From Nocardioides zhouii (GTDB lineage Bacteria; Actinomycetota; Actinomycetes; Propionibacteriales; Nocardioidaceae), in assembly GCF_004137345.1 (NCBI RefSeq), contig NZ_SDWV01000004.1:124001-188000 (forward strand): a stretch of 64,000 bases of DNA, in the 5' to 3' direction. The position numbers and the translations under genes were made by a program. Each line of letters begins with the position of its first letter. Positions within the stretch are counted from its first letter, which is position 1. The notes below the pieces were generated by a model. That model was given only the letters and a program-made list of their open reading frames with translations. It was not told the origin of the DNA and made no database searches. Shown here one piece after another: positions 16,991-25,009 of this stretch.

Positions 16991-17458
16991 ATGAACAAGC
17001 TCACCAAGAAGCTGACGTACGACGCCACGGCGGAGGCCGTGACCGCCATGCTCGACGACCCCCAGTTCCGCGAGGAGGTGCTCGAGCGGCAGCAGGTCGT
17101 ACGCGGCTCGGCGACCATCGACGGCGACGTCGTGACCATCGAGCAGGTGCGTGCCGGCGACGACCTCCCGTCGTTCGCGCGCTCGTTCGTCGGCGACGAG
17201 ATCCTGATCGTGCAGACCGAGAACTGGACCTCCCCGACCTCGGCCGACGTACGCCTGGCGATCCCCGGCAAGCCGGGCGAGGCGGTCGGGACGCTGGAGC
17301 TCGTCGAGTCCGGTGGCACGACGACGGAGACCATCGCCCTCGACATCAGCGTGAAGATCCCGCTGGTGGGCGGCAAGATCGAGAAGCTCATCGCCGGGAT
17401 CATCGAGTCGGCGCTCGACGTCGAGCAGCGCGTCGGCCGGGAGTGGCTCGCGCGCTAG
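16991..17458 (+). CDS. DUF2505 family protein
   Basis: A 155-aa protein of the DUF2505 family, an actinobacterial group with a SRPBCC/START-like lipid-binding fold. It starts MNKLTKKLTYDATAEAVTAML and contains FREEVLERQQVV and the C-terminal amphipathic helix KIEKLIAGIIESALDVEQRVG typical of that fold. The ATG at 16991 fits the family start; frames further upstream are not conserved-looking. Its TAG shares the CTAG palindrome with the convergent small membrane-protein gene. No biochemical role is known for the family. Confidence 0.88.
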   Translation: MNKLTKKLTYDATAEAVTAMLDDPQFREEVLERQQVVRGSATIDGDVVTIEQVRAGDDLPSFARSFVGDEILIVQTENWTSPTSADVRLAIPGKPGEAVGTLELVESGGTTTETIALDISVKIPLVGGKIEKLIAGIIESALDVEQRVGREWLAR

Positions 17459-17577
17459 TCGGACCCCTCGGCCGCGTCCGCGCGGCGTCGCAGCCACACC
17501 ACGACCCCGAGCACCACGAACGGGCCGAACGCCAGCAGCAGTACCAGCGCCTGCTCGTACGGGTGCAGCGCGCCCAT
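17455..17577 (-). CDS. small single-helix membrane protein (40 aa)
   Basis: A 40-aa protein: MGALHPYEQALVLLLAFGPF, a continuing hydrophobic helix to about residue 30, then WLRRRADAAEGSD. The pattern is a short outside segment with one transmembrane helix and a positively charged cytoplasmic end. I recall similar tiny proteins in actinobacteria but no function. It starts 22 bp after the pruA stop on the same strand, so it is probably cotranscribed with pruA. A GTG at 17591 could add a few residues. It ends in a CTAG shared with the stop of the convergent DUF2505 gene. Confidence 0.6.
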   Translation of the reverse strand: MGALHPYEQALVLLLAFGPFVVLGVVVWLRRRADAAEGSD

Positions 17578-17599
17578 GTGCAGCGGCACCACGAGGGCG

Positions 17600-19228
17600 T
17601 CAGCCCTGGTGGGGGTAACGGTGGTCCTTGGGCGGCACGAAGGTCTCCTTGATCGACCGCGGCGACGTCCAGCGCAGCAGGTTGACCGCGGCGCCGGCCT
17701 TGTCGTTGGTGCCCGACGCGCGGCCACCGCCGAACGGCTGCTGGCCCACGACGGCGCCGGTCGGCTTGTCGTTGATGTAGAAGTTGCCCGCGGCGAAGCG
17801 CAGCGTCTTGCGGGCCCAGGCGATGGCCGCGCGGTCCTGCGAGATGATCGCGCCGGTGAGGGCGTACGGCGCGAACGACTCCATCTGCTCCACGACCTGC
17901 TCGAACCGGTCGTCGTCGTAGACGTGGACGGCGAGGATCGGACCGAAGTACTCGTCCGAGAACATCTGGTCGGTCGGGTCGGTGGACTCGACGATCGTCG
18001 GACGCACGAAGTAGCCCACCGAGTCGTCGGTCTGGCCGCCGGCGAGCACCGTGAGGTGCTTGGTCCGCTTGGCCCGCGCGATGGCCGCCTTGTGCTTGGC
18101 GAACGCCCGGTCGTCGATCACCGCGCCCATGAAGTGGGACAGGTCGGTGACGTCGCCCATCGACAGCGCCTCGGTGTCGGCGATCAGCTGGTCCTTGATC
18201 TTGGCCCAGACCGACTTCGGGACGTACGCCCGCGAGGCGGCCGAGCACTTCTGGCCCTGGAACTCGAACGAGCCCCGGATCATCGCCACGCGCAGCACGT
18301 CGGGGTCGGCCGACGGGTGGGCGACGATGAAGTCCTTGCCACCGGTCTCGCCCACGATGCGCGGGTAGGTGCGGTAGGAGGCGATGTTCTCGCCGATGGT
18401 GCGCCACAGGTGCTGGAAGGTCGGCGTCGATCCGGTGAAGTGGATGCCGGCGAGGTCGCGGTGGGCGAGCGCCACCTTGGACACGTCGAGGCCGTCGCCG
18501 GGCAGCATGTTGATGACGCCGGGCGGCATCCCGGCCTCCTCGAGCAGCTCCATCGTCAGCGACGCGGCGAGCTGCTGGGTCGGCGACGGCTTCCAGATGA
18601 CGGTGTTGCCCATGAGGGCGGGAGCGGTCGGCAGGTTGCCGGCGATCGCGGTGAAGTTGAACGGCGTGATCGCGTAGACGAAGCCCTCGAGCGGGCGGTG
18701 GTCCGTACGGTTCCAGATGCCCGGGCTGTTGGCGATCGGCTGGTCGGTGAGGATCTGCTTGGCGTAGTGGACGTTGAAGCGCCAGAAGTCGATGAGCTCG
18801 CAGGCGGCGTCGATCTCGGCCTGGTAGGCCGTCTTCGACTGGCCGAGCATGGTGGCGGCGTTGAGGCGCTGGCGCCACGGGCCGGCCAGGAGGTCGGCGG
18901 CCTTGAGGATGATCGCGCACTTCTCGTCGAACGGCATCGCCCGCCAGTCGGGTGCCGCGGCCGCGGCCGCCTTGATGGCGGCCTCGGCGTCCTTGGTCGT
19001 CGAGTTCCGCAGGGTGCCCAGGACGTGGCCGTGGTCGTGCGGCTGGACGACCTTGATCTCGGCGCCCCCACCGTTGCGCCGCTTGCCGCCGATCACGGCC
19101 CGGAAGGACTGCTGCTTCCGCTCCTGCACGGCCAGCTCGGTGATGAGCGCCTCACGCTCGGCGCTGCCGGGGGCGTAGGTCAGGTTCGGCTCGTTGGTGG
19201 GAGCCGGCGGGAAGGTGATCGCGTCCAT
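17600..19228 (-). CDS. pruA: L-glutamate gamma-semialdehyde (P5C) dehydrogenase
   Basis: A 542-aa aldehyde dehydrogenase that oxidises glutamate semialdehyde to glutamate with NAD, the second step of proline breakdown. It has the PruA-type segments FWRFNVHYAKQI, ITPFNFTAIAGNLPTAPALMG, HFTGSTPTFQHLW and the general-base Glu in IVGETGGKD. The catalytic Cys is in FEFQGQKCSAASR, and the ending GGGRASGTNDKAG is also typical. Length matches stand-alone PruA (about 540). No proline dehydrogenase gene lies in the window. With gdh next door this makes a short route from glutamate semialdehyde to 2-oxoglutarate. Confidence 0.97.
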   Translation of the reverse strand: MDAITFPPAPTNEPNLTYAPGSAEREALITELAVQERKQQSFRAVIGGKRRNGGGAEIKVVQPHDHGHVLGTLRNSTTKDAEAAIKAAAAAAPDWRAMPFDEKCAIILKAADLLAGPWRQRLNAATMLGQSKTAYQAEIDAACELIDFWRFNVHYAKQILTDQPIANSPGIWNRTDHRPLEGFVYAITPFNFTAIAGNLPTAPALMGNTVIWKPSPTQQLAASLTMELLEEAGMPPGVINMLPGDGLDVSKVALAHRDLAGIHFTGSTPTFQHLWRTIGENIASYRTYPRIVGETGGKDFIVAHPSADPDVLRVAMIRGSFEFQGQKCSAASRAYVPKSVWAKIKDQLIADTEALSMGDVTDLSHFMGAVIDDRAFAKHKAAIARAKRTKHLTVLAGGQTDDSVGYFVRPTIVESTDPTDQMFSDEYFGPILAVHVYDDDRFEQVVEQMESFAPYALTGAIISQDRAAIAWARKTLRFAAGNFYINDKPTGAVVGQQPFGGGRASGTNDKAGAAVNLLRWTSPRSIKETFVPPKDHRYPHQG

Positions 19229-19284
19229 GCGGCTGATCGTGTCAGACGCGGACGCGGGCCTCCAAGTGCCGACTCAGGGCAGCT

Positions 19285-19629
19285 TCAGGTGGAGGCGAGC
19301 AGGTCGCCGATCTCCTGGCTCGCCCACCACGCGAGGTCGTCGTCGGGATCGGCGTCGTCGCGGTCGTCGACATGTACGGCGACCACCTCACGCCACGTCG
19401 CCGGTCCCTCGGCCGAGGCGCTCTCGACGACCACCACGACCCGGCGCCGCTGCCCGTCGGGCAGGCCCGCCAGCAGCTCTGTTGACGCGTCCGCCGCGGT
19501 CATCAGGGCGGCGTACTCGCTCTCCTCGCCGTCGTCGGCGGCCACCACGGGGTCCCCGTCGTCGGGCCCGGCGCCATCCCACTCCGCGCCCAGGCGCGGA
19601 AGGGTGCTGGGCAGGTAGCGGCGGGTCAC
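19285..19629 (-). CDS. DUF6912-like protein
   Basis: A 114-aa protein starting at GTG 19629 (MTRRYLPSTLPRLG). It contains EESEYAALMTAADASTELLA and ends in a WWASQEIGDLL helix. The opening and the EEYAAL block match my memory of the actinobacterial DUF6912 family; its function is unknown. The start overlaps the stop of the wax-ester-synthase-like gene as GTGA, so the two are translationally coupled. A much longer frame runs upstream through that gene but is a shadow. Confidence 0.75.
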   Translation of the reverse strand: MTRRYLPSTLPRLGAEWDGAGPDDGDPVVAADDGEESEYAALMTAADASTELLAGLPDGQRRRVVVVVESASAEGPATWREVVAVHVDDRDDADPDDDLAWWASQEIGDLLAST

Positions 19630-21074
19630 TTCTTTCTCCCCGGTGCCTTCGTACGACCGCGCGGCGCCCGCGGCCGGGAGTCGCTGGCCGAGTCCTTCAG
19701 CTCCTCGAGCGACTCCAGGACGCACTGGCCGAGCACGTCGGCGTCGGGCACGGCGTCGCGGTCTGCGGTGATGCCGTAGAACACGCCCCCGTCGTACGAC
19801 GTGACACCGATCGCGAGCGGGTGGTCGGGCAGCAGCGGGTGGACGGGGTAGGACTCCAGCATCCGCGCGCCGTCGGCGTAGAGCGGGAACTGCGGGCCCG
19901 GGACGTTGGTGATCGCGAGGTGGAACCCGCCCCGGAGCTCGGCCGCGGCCAGCCGGGAGCCCAGCGCGTGGAAGGTGGTGGGCGCGAATCCGGCGATGCC
20001 GGAGAGACGCCGGGCGGAGACGTTGCGGCCGTTGTCGCGGTGGGCCTTGAGGTCGTAGCTCACCTGGTGGAGGCGGACGACCGGGCTCGGCTCGCTGATC
20101 GGGAGGTTCACCAGGTGACCGGTGATCTGGGTGCCGAGCGAGGTGGCCTCGAGGTCGTCGTCGATGACCGACATCGGCACGATCGCCTTGATCGTGCGCA
20201 GCCCGCCCATGGACTCGGCCCGCGTCATCAGCCAGCCGCGCAGGCCGCCCGCGAGGGTCGCGAGGATGACGTCGTTGACCGTGCCGCCGTGCACCTCGCG
20301 GATCCTGCGGTAGTCGGCGAGCTCGGTGCTCACGGTGACGAAGCGGCGCTGCTGAGACAGCTTGCGGTGGACCGGCGTCGAGTGGACGGGCCCGCGCCCC
20401 GCCAGGGCGTTGGCGACCTCGGCGAAACGGCCGCCCGTCGCGGACGCCTGGCGGGCGAGCGACTCGGCGTTGGCGCGGGTGGTCGACCACAGCGTCCGCG
20501 GGCTCTCGAGGCTGTCGGTCACCGCGTTGAGGGCGACCCCGACGGGACCCGCCGTACGCCGTGGGCGCCAGTCGTCGTCGTGGCCCAGCGTCGAGCGGTC
20601 GGCCGAGGTGTCGAGGAGGACCTGGCCGATGTCGACGGTCTCGCGGCCGTCGACGAGGATCTGGTGGCTCTTGGTCAGCAGTGCGATCCGGCCCTCCGCG
20701 AGGCCCTCGACGAAGTAGACCTCCCACAGCGGACGGCTGCGGTCGAGGGGTCGCGAGGCGATGCGCGCGACGAGCTCGCGGAGCTGGTCCATAGTGCCGG
20801 GCCGCGGCAGCGCCGAGCGGCGTACATGGTAGCCGAGGTCGAAGGTCTCGTCGTCCACCCAGGCCGGGTTGGCCAGCCGCCCCGGCACCAGCTGCAGCCG
20901 CTGGCGGTAGCGCGGCACGAAGGCGATCCGGTCGGCGATCAGGTCGACGAGGCGGTCGTGGTCGAACCCCGAGGCACCGGGGTCGAAGATCTCGACCGTC
21001 GCGTTGTGCATCGGCGTCGTGGGGGACTCGGCGGCCAGGATGGCCAGGTCCCGAGGCCGGAGCCGCTCACTCAT
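19626..21074 (-). CDS. wax ester synthase/diacylglycerol acyltransferase-like protein with altered active site
   Basis: A 482-aa WS/DGAT family O-acyltransferase; active members make wax esters or triacylglycerol from acyl-CoA. Seen are the N-terminal PMHNATVEIF, RPLWEVYFVEGL, the NDVILATLAGGLRGWL segment and the C-terminal NVPGPQFPLY. The catalytic motif HHxxxDG reads HQILVDG here (His about residue 137, Gln 138). The second histidine, which acts as the base in the family, is replaced by Gln; the codons are CAC CAG. It may be inactive or changed in chemistry. It ends in a GTGA overlap with the DUF6912-like gene and is divergent from a lipoprotein gene. Confidence 0.9.
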   Translation of the reverse strand: MSERLRPRDLAILAAESPTTPMHNATVEIFDPGASGFDHDRLVDLIADRIAFVPRYRQRLQLVPGRLANPAWVDDETFDLGYHVRRSALPRPGTMDQLRELVARIASRPLDRSRPLWEVYFVEGLAEGRIALLTKSHQILVDGRETVDIGQVLLDTSADRSTLGHDDDWRPRRTAGPVGVALNAVTDSLESPRTLWSTTRANAESLARQASATGGRFAEVANALAGRGPVHSTPVHRKLSQQRRFVTVSTELADYRRIREVHGGTVNDVILATLAGGLRGWLMTRAESMGGLRTIKAIVPMSVIDDDLEATSLGTQITGHLVNLPISEPSPVVRLHQVSYDLKAHRDNGRNVSARRLSGIAGFAPTTFHALGSRLAAAELRGGFHLAITNVPGPQFPLYADGARMLESYPVHPLLPDHPLAIGVTSYDGGVFYGITADRDAVPDADVLGQCVLESLEELKDSASDSRPRAPRGRTKAPGRKK

Positions 21075-21124
21075 GCACTGCCCTCTCGTCGGGGACGCTT
21101 GTCCCGCATGGGATTCTGACAGAC

Positions 21125-21508
21125 ATGCGCCTGTCCGCCGTTGCCGTACCCCTCGTCCTCGTGCTCGCCGCGAGCCTCACCGCCTGCGGGGGCAGTGACG
21201 ACGCCGACCCGCCGGCCAGCTCCCAGGGCGCCACGGCGGACGGCGACGACGTCGCCATCACGGTGACGCGCGAGGGCGACGCGTTCACCCCCAACGGCGA
21301 GCGGGTCGAGCTCGCGGTCGACCAGACGCTCGTGCTCACCATCGACGCCGACGAGGCCGGCGAGCTCCACGTGCACAGCACGCCGGAGCAGGAGATCGAG
21401 TACGACGCCGGCACCTCGGAGCACGAGCTCACCATCGACCGGCCGGGCGTGGTCGAGGTCGAGAGCCACGAGCCCGACATCGTCCTGCTCCAGCTCGAAG
21501 TCCGCTGA
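21125..21508 (+). CDS. small lipoprotein, unrecognised
   Basis: A 127-aa exported protein. The signal peptide MRLSAVAVPLVLVLAASLTAC ends in a lipobox (LTAC), so Cys is lipidated. An acidic linker (about residues 22-45) precedes a beta-rich domain containing FTPNGERVELAVDQTLVLTI and HVHSTPEQEIEYDAG, ending VLLQLEVR. The end and the paired histidines recall cupredoxin-like or EfeO-N-like small domains, but the usual Cys/Met copper ligands are not evident. Only 7 bp separate it from the following membrane-protein gene, so they form an operon and may act together at the membrane. Confidence 0.75.
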   Translation: MRLSAVAVPLVLVLAASLTACGGSDDADPPASSQGATADGDDVAITVTREGDAFTPNGERVELAVDQTLVLTIDADEAGELHVHSTPEQEIEYDAGTSEHELTIDRPGVVEVESHEPDIVLLQLEVR

Positions 21509-21515
21509 GCACCGG

Positions 21516-22832
21516 GTGAGGATCTCCGCCCACGGCCTGGGCGGCGCCAAGGACCTGCCGATCCCCTCGGAGCTGGCGATCGCCGGCGCCGTGGCCGCAC
21601 TCGTCATCTCCTTCACGGTGCTCGCCATCGCGTGGCGCGAGCCCCGCTACGACGTCGCGACCAGTGGGCGACCAGCCCCGATGTGGCTGGACCGCCTCGT
21701 GTCGTCGCGGGCTCTGGCCGTCACCGCGCGCGTGCTCGGCATGGCGTTCTTCCTCTACGTCGCCGCCGCCGCGGTGTTGGGCAAGGACAGCGCGGTCAAC
21801 CCGTTCCTCGGCACCTTCTATGTCCTGCTCTGGGTCGGCCTGGTCCCCGCGTCGCTGCTGCTCGGCCCGTTCTTCAAGGCGGTGAGCCCGGCCCGGACGA
21901 TCAGCATGCTCTTCGCCCGCGTCTCCGGCGTCCCCGAGGGCGAGGGACTGCGCGCCTACCCCGAGCGGCTCGGCTACTGGCCGGCCGCCCTGGGGCTCTT
22001 CACGTTCGTCTGGCTCGAGCTCGTCTACCCCAACGCCACCGACGTCGGACCGGTCCGGCTGTGGTGCGCCGCCTACCTCGGCATCATGCTCATCGGCTCC
22101 GCCGTGTGGGGTACGACGTTCCTCGCGCGCGCCGACCCGTTCGAGGTCTACTCCTCGCTGGTCGCCAAGCTCTCGATCTGGGGTCGGCGTGACGGACGCC
22201 TGGTCCTGCGCAGCCCGCTGGCCAACCTCGACACCTTCGTCGCCCGACCCGGCCTCGTCGCCGTGGTCGGTGTGCTGTTCGGCAGCACCGCCTTCGACTC
22301 GTTCCGCGAGTCGACCCCATGGCTCAAGCTCGTGCAGTCGATGTCCGGCTCACGCGTGCTGCCGGACACCCTCGCGCTCATCGGCTTCTCCGCGGGCGTC
22401 GCGATCGTCCTCACGATCGCGACGATGGCCACCGGGGTCACGAGCGGCACCCCGAGACGGGCCCTGCCGGACCTGTTCGCGCACTCCGTGGTGCCGATCA
22501 TCGTGGGCTACATCGTCGCCCACTACCTGACCTACTTCGTGGAGTACGGCCAGCGCACGCTGCTCGACCTCAGCGACCCGTTCACCCGGGGCGACGACTA
22601 CCTGGGCACGGCCGACCTGCAGATCAACTACTGGCTCTCGAACCACCCGACGTTCCTGGCGGTGACGAAGGTCGTCGCCGTGGCGCTCGGCCACGTGGTC
22701 GGCGTGGTTGCCGCCCACGACCGGGCCATCAGGCTCCTGCCGCGACGCCACCAGCTGACCGGTCAGCTCCCGCTGCTCGTGGCCATGGTGGGCTTCACCG
22801 TGGGAGGTCTGTACCTGCTGTTCGCAGCGTGA
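21516..22832 (+). CDS. polytopic membrane protein, unrecognised
   Basis: A 438-aa membrane protein with about 10-11 predicted helices, starting at GTG 21516. Recognisable stretches are SELAIAGAVAALVISFTVLAIAW, FYVLLWVGLVPASLLLG and FAHSVVPIIVGYIVAHYLTY. The last contains two histidines that, with HPTFLAVTKVV and LGHVVGVVAAHDRA, could bind a metal or heme. I do not recognise the family; it is sometimes seen beside small lipoproteins, as here. Its 3' end overlaps the convergent RTX gene by 38 bp. Confidence 0.72.
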   Translation: MRISAHGLGGAKDLPIPSELAIAGAVAALVISFTVLAIAWREPRYDVATSGRPAPMWLDRLVSSRALAVTARVLGMAFFLYVAAAAVLGKDSAVNPFLGTFYVLLWVGLVPASLLLGPFFKAVSPARTISMLFARVSGVPEGEGLRAYPERLGYWPAALGLFTFVWLELVYPNATDVGPVRLWCAAYLGIMLIGSAVWGTTFLARADPFEVYSSLVAKLSIWGRRDGRLVLRSPLANLDTFVARPGLVAVVGVLFGSTAFDSFRESTPWLKLVQSMSGSRVLPDTLALIGFSAGVAIVLTIATMATGVTSGTPRRALPDLFAHSVVPIIVGYIVAHYLTYFVEYGQRTLLDLSDPFTRGDDYLGTADLQINYWLSNHPTFLAVTKVVAVALGHVVGVVAAHDRAIRLLPRRHQLTGQLPLLVAMVGFTVGGLYLLFAA

Positions 22833-23688
22833 CGGAACCCTCGAGCGGGATCGGGCCGTACGGCCAGTTGACGGGGAGATCGGTGACGACCTCGACGATC
22901 TCGCAGCTCCCGAAGGGGTCGACCACGTCGAGCGGGTCGCGCCAGCCCACGAAGATCACGCGGTCGGCGATCCCGTTCTCCTGCGTGCCGTCGTCGCAGC
23001 GGATCTTGTCGACGAAGCCGTCCGGGAAGACGTAGATGGTGTCGTTGCCCTGCTCGCTGAAGACCTTGTCCGCTCCGGGGCCGAGGAAGACGACGTCGTC
23101 GCCCTCGTCGCCCTTGATCAGCCAGTCGTGGCCTTCGCCGTCGATCAGCACGTCGTTGCCGGCGCCGCCCTGGATGGCACCGTCGTCGCCCGGGCCGGCA
23201 TCGACCCAGTCGTTGCCGTCACCGCCGATGCTCTTGTCCGAGCCGTCGCCGCCGAGGAGGCGGTCGTCGCCGTCGTTGCCGCCGAGCAGGTCGTTGCCTG
23301 CCTCGCCGTACAGCACGTCGTTGCCGACGTTGGCGGCCAGGATGTCGTCGCCCTCGCCCCCGTACACCGTGTCGTCGCCCGAGCCGCCGTCGATCCGGTC
23401 GTTGCCCGTCCCGCCGGAGACCCAGTCGTTGCCCGGCTGCGCGGTGATCCAGTCGTGGCCGTCGTCTCCGTAGACCGTGTCGTCACCCGACCCCGCGTAG
23501 ACCTTGTCGTCCCCGCCGAAGGCCTTCACGCTGTCGCGACCGCCCAGCGACATGATGTGGTCCGCGCGGCCCCGACCGTTGATGATGTCGTCGCCCGTCG
23601 TGCCACGCCCCTTCGCCGCGAGAGCGGGCGTCGCGGTCAGGGCAAGCACGGTCAGCGCGAGGACGCTGGCGCGGAGCGGTCGTATCAC
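22795..23688 (-). CDS. secreted RTX-type calcium-binding repeat protein
   Basis: A 297-aa secreted protein. It starts at GTG 23688 (MIRPLRASVLALTVLALT) with a signal peptide cut after TPALAA. Residues of about 35-210 are nonapeptide RTX repeats of the GGxGxDxxx type (GGDDKVYAGSGDDTVYGDDG, GGSGDDTVYGGEGDD and more), which coil into a calcium-filled beta-roll. The C-terminal 75 residues have two cysteines (IRCDDGTQ, FGSCEIVEV), probably a disulfide. No catalytic domain or type I secretion genes are seen, so the signal peptide implies Sec export. The ORF overlaps the convergent membrane-protein gene by 38 bp. A hairpin lies over its ribosome binding site. Confidence 0.88.
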   Translation of the reverse strand: MIRPLRASVLALTVLALTATPALAAKGRGTTGDDIINGRGRADHIMSLGGRDSVKAFGGDDKVYAGSGDDTVYGDDGHDWITAQPGNDWVSGGTGNDRIDGGSGDDTVYGGEGDDILAANVGNDVLYGEAGNDLLGGNDGDDRLLGGDGSDKSIGGDGNDWVDAGPGDDGAIQGGAGNDVLIDGEGHDWLIKGDEGDDVVFLGPGADKVFSEQGNDTIYVFPDGFVDKIRCDDGTQENGIADRVIFVGWRDPLDVVDPFGSCEIVEVVTDLPVNWPYGPIPLEGSVTLRTAGTDLPR

Positions 23689-23691
23689 GGG

Positions 23692-23735
23692 GTTCTCCTC
23701 AAGATTCAAGGCCCAAAGTACGATGAATCTTGAGG
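23692..23735 (-). promoter_or_regulatory. hairpin overlapping the RTX gene ribosome binding site
   Basis: Arms of 11 bp, CCTCAAGATTC (23697-23707) and GAATCTTGAGG (23725-23735), enclose 17 bases. In the RTX mRNA the second arm ends GAGG, directly continuing into AGAACCCC and the GTG start, so the likely ribosome site GAGGAG is partly inside the stem. Confidence 0.55.
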
Positions 23736-23758
23736 AAAGTCCGAATTCCCGAGGTTTT

Positions 23759-25006
23759 TTACCTTCGGCGACGTATTCGCCGGCCGCCACGGTCGGATCT
23801 GACAGTGGCCGGGAAGAGCGCGTCGGCGAGCGCGGCCAGCCCGGAGACGAGCGCGGAGTCCCCGATCTCCGCCAGCGGGCGGCCGGAGACGAGCGCACGG
23901 TCGAGGGCGGACCGGTCCTCGGGGAGGAAGTGCAGGCCGGCGACGCGGCCGAAGCCCTCGACCATCCCGGCGATCTCCCGCTCCGACCACCCGATCGAGC
24001 CGCGCATGCGGTTGACCACGACGCGCACCGGTACTCCCCCGGCCCGGTCGCGGAGATCGACGAGCGCCCGCGCCAGTCGTGCGAGGCCGACCGGGTCCGC
24101 GGCGCCGACCACCACCACCTCGTCGGCGACGTCGAGCGCCGCCAGGGTCAGGGTGTTGCGGCCCGGCCGCCCGCCGAAGTCCGACCCGGCCTCGTCCTCG
24201 AGGCTGAAACCGGTGTCGACGACGACCTGGCCGAGGTCGCGGGCGCGCTCGAGGAGCTGGTCGACCTGGGCGGCGCGGACCTCGCGCCACCGGTCGGCAC
24301 GCGGCAGCCCGGTCACCACGGCCAGGTGCTCACCGATGCCCCGGCACACCGATGCGAAGCGGTCGTCGAGCTGACCCGACGCGGCCAGCCGCGACGCGGA
24401 GAGCAGACCGGACACCTCGTCGAGGATGCCGAGCTGCTGGGCCACTGAGCCGCCGTACGGGTCGAGGTCGGCCAGCACGACGGTCACCTCCCGGCGCGCC
24501 ACCTCCCAGGCCAGGTTGGTGGCGATCGTCGTACGTCCCGGCGCGCCGGCCGGGCCCCACACGACGACGACTCGGCCGGCGTCCTCCGGCGAGGGAGCCG
24601 CCGGCTCCTCACCCGCCTCGGGGCCCTCGGAGCCGCGGACGCGGGTGTCGCCCTCCTCGACGCTGGTCACCACCTCCGGCAGCGTCGCCAGGCCCCCGGC
24701 CCCCACGACCGACGTGATACCGAGACGCTGGGCGCGCTCGCGGACGTCGACGTCGTCGGCCCGGACGGCGGTCACGGCAACCGGGCGTACGGCGTGGCGA
24801 CGCAGGTGCGCGACGCTCGCGGGGTCGAGCCCCGGGGCGTCGAGCGACACCACCGCCACGTCGGCCTGGCCGCTGGTGACCGACGCGAGCAGGTCGTCCA
24901 CGTCGACGCAGCGCTTGAGCACCACGACCCCGGGATGCTCCTCGAGGTCGGCCAGCGCCGGCGACTCCCACGCCTCCCCCGCCGCCAGCAGCAGCACGCA
25001 GATCAC
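23759..25006 (-). CDS. CpaE/TadZ-like MinD-family ATPase
   Basis: A 415-aa protein with an N-terminal receiver-like region (about 1-110, MICVLLLAAG, VVSLDAPGLDP) and a P-loop ATPase of the MinD/ParA class. The deviant Walker A reads GPAGAPGRTTIATNLAWEV, the switch is in LADLDPYGGSV, and VVVDTGFSLED is the Walker B/switch II region. This layout is that of CpaE/TadZ, which position Tad pilus machinery. No pilus ATPase (CpaF) or pilin genes are nearby. It starts with GTG at 25006, three bases after the stop of the SAF-domain gene, so the two are an operon. Confidence 0.85.
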   Translation of the reverse strand: MICVLLLAAGEAWESPALADLEEHPGVVVLKRCVDVDDLLASVTSGQADVAVVSLDAPGLDPASVAHLRRHAVRPVAVTAVRADDVDVRERAQRLGITSVVGAGGLATLPEVVTSVEEGDTRVRGSEGPEAGEEPAAPSPEDAGRVVVVWGPAGAPGRTTIATNLAWEVARREVTVVLADLDPYGGSVAQQLGILDEVSGLLSASRLAASGQLDDRFASVCRGIGEHLAVVTGLPRADRWREVRAAQVDQLLERARDLGQVVVDTGFSLEDEAGSDFGGRPGRNTLTLAALDVADEVVVVGAADPVGLARLARALVDLRDRAGGVPVRVVVNRMRGSIGWSEREIAGMVEGFGRVAGLHFLPEDRSALDRALVSGRPLAEIGDSALVSGLAALADALFPATVRSDRGGRRIRRRR

Positions 25007-25009
25007 GTG

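Noticed and set aside
23090..23600. Periodic repeats resembling a minisatellite or CRISPR-like array
   Set aside because: They are the coding sequence of RTX nonapeptides; the unit is not constant at DNA level and has no spacers.
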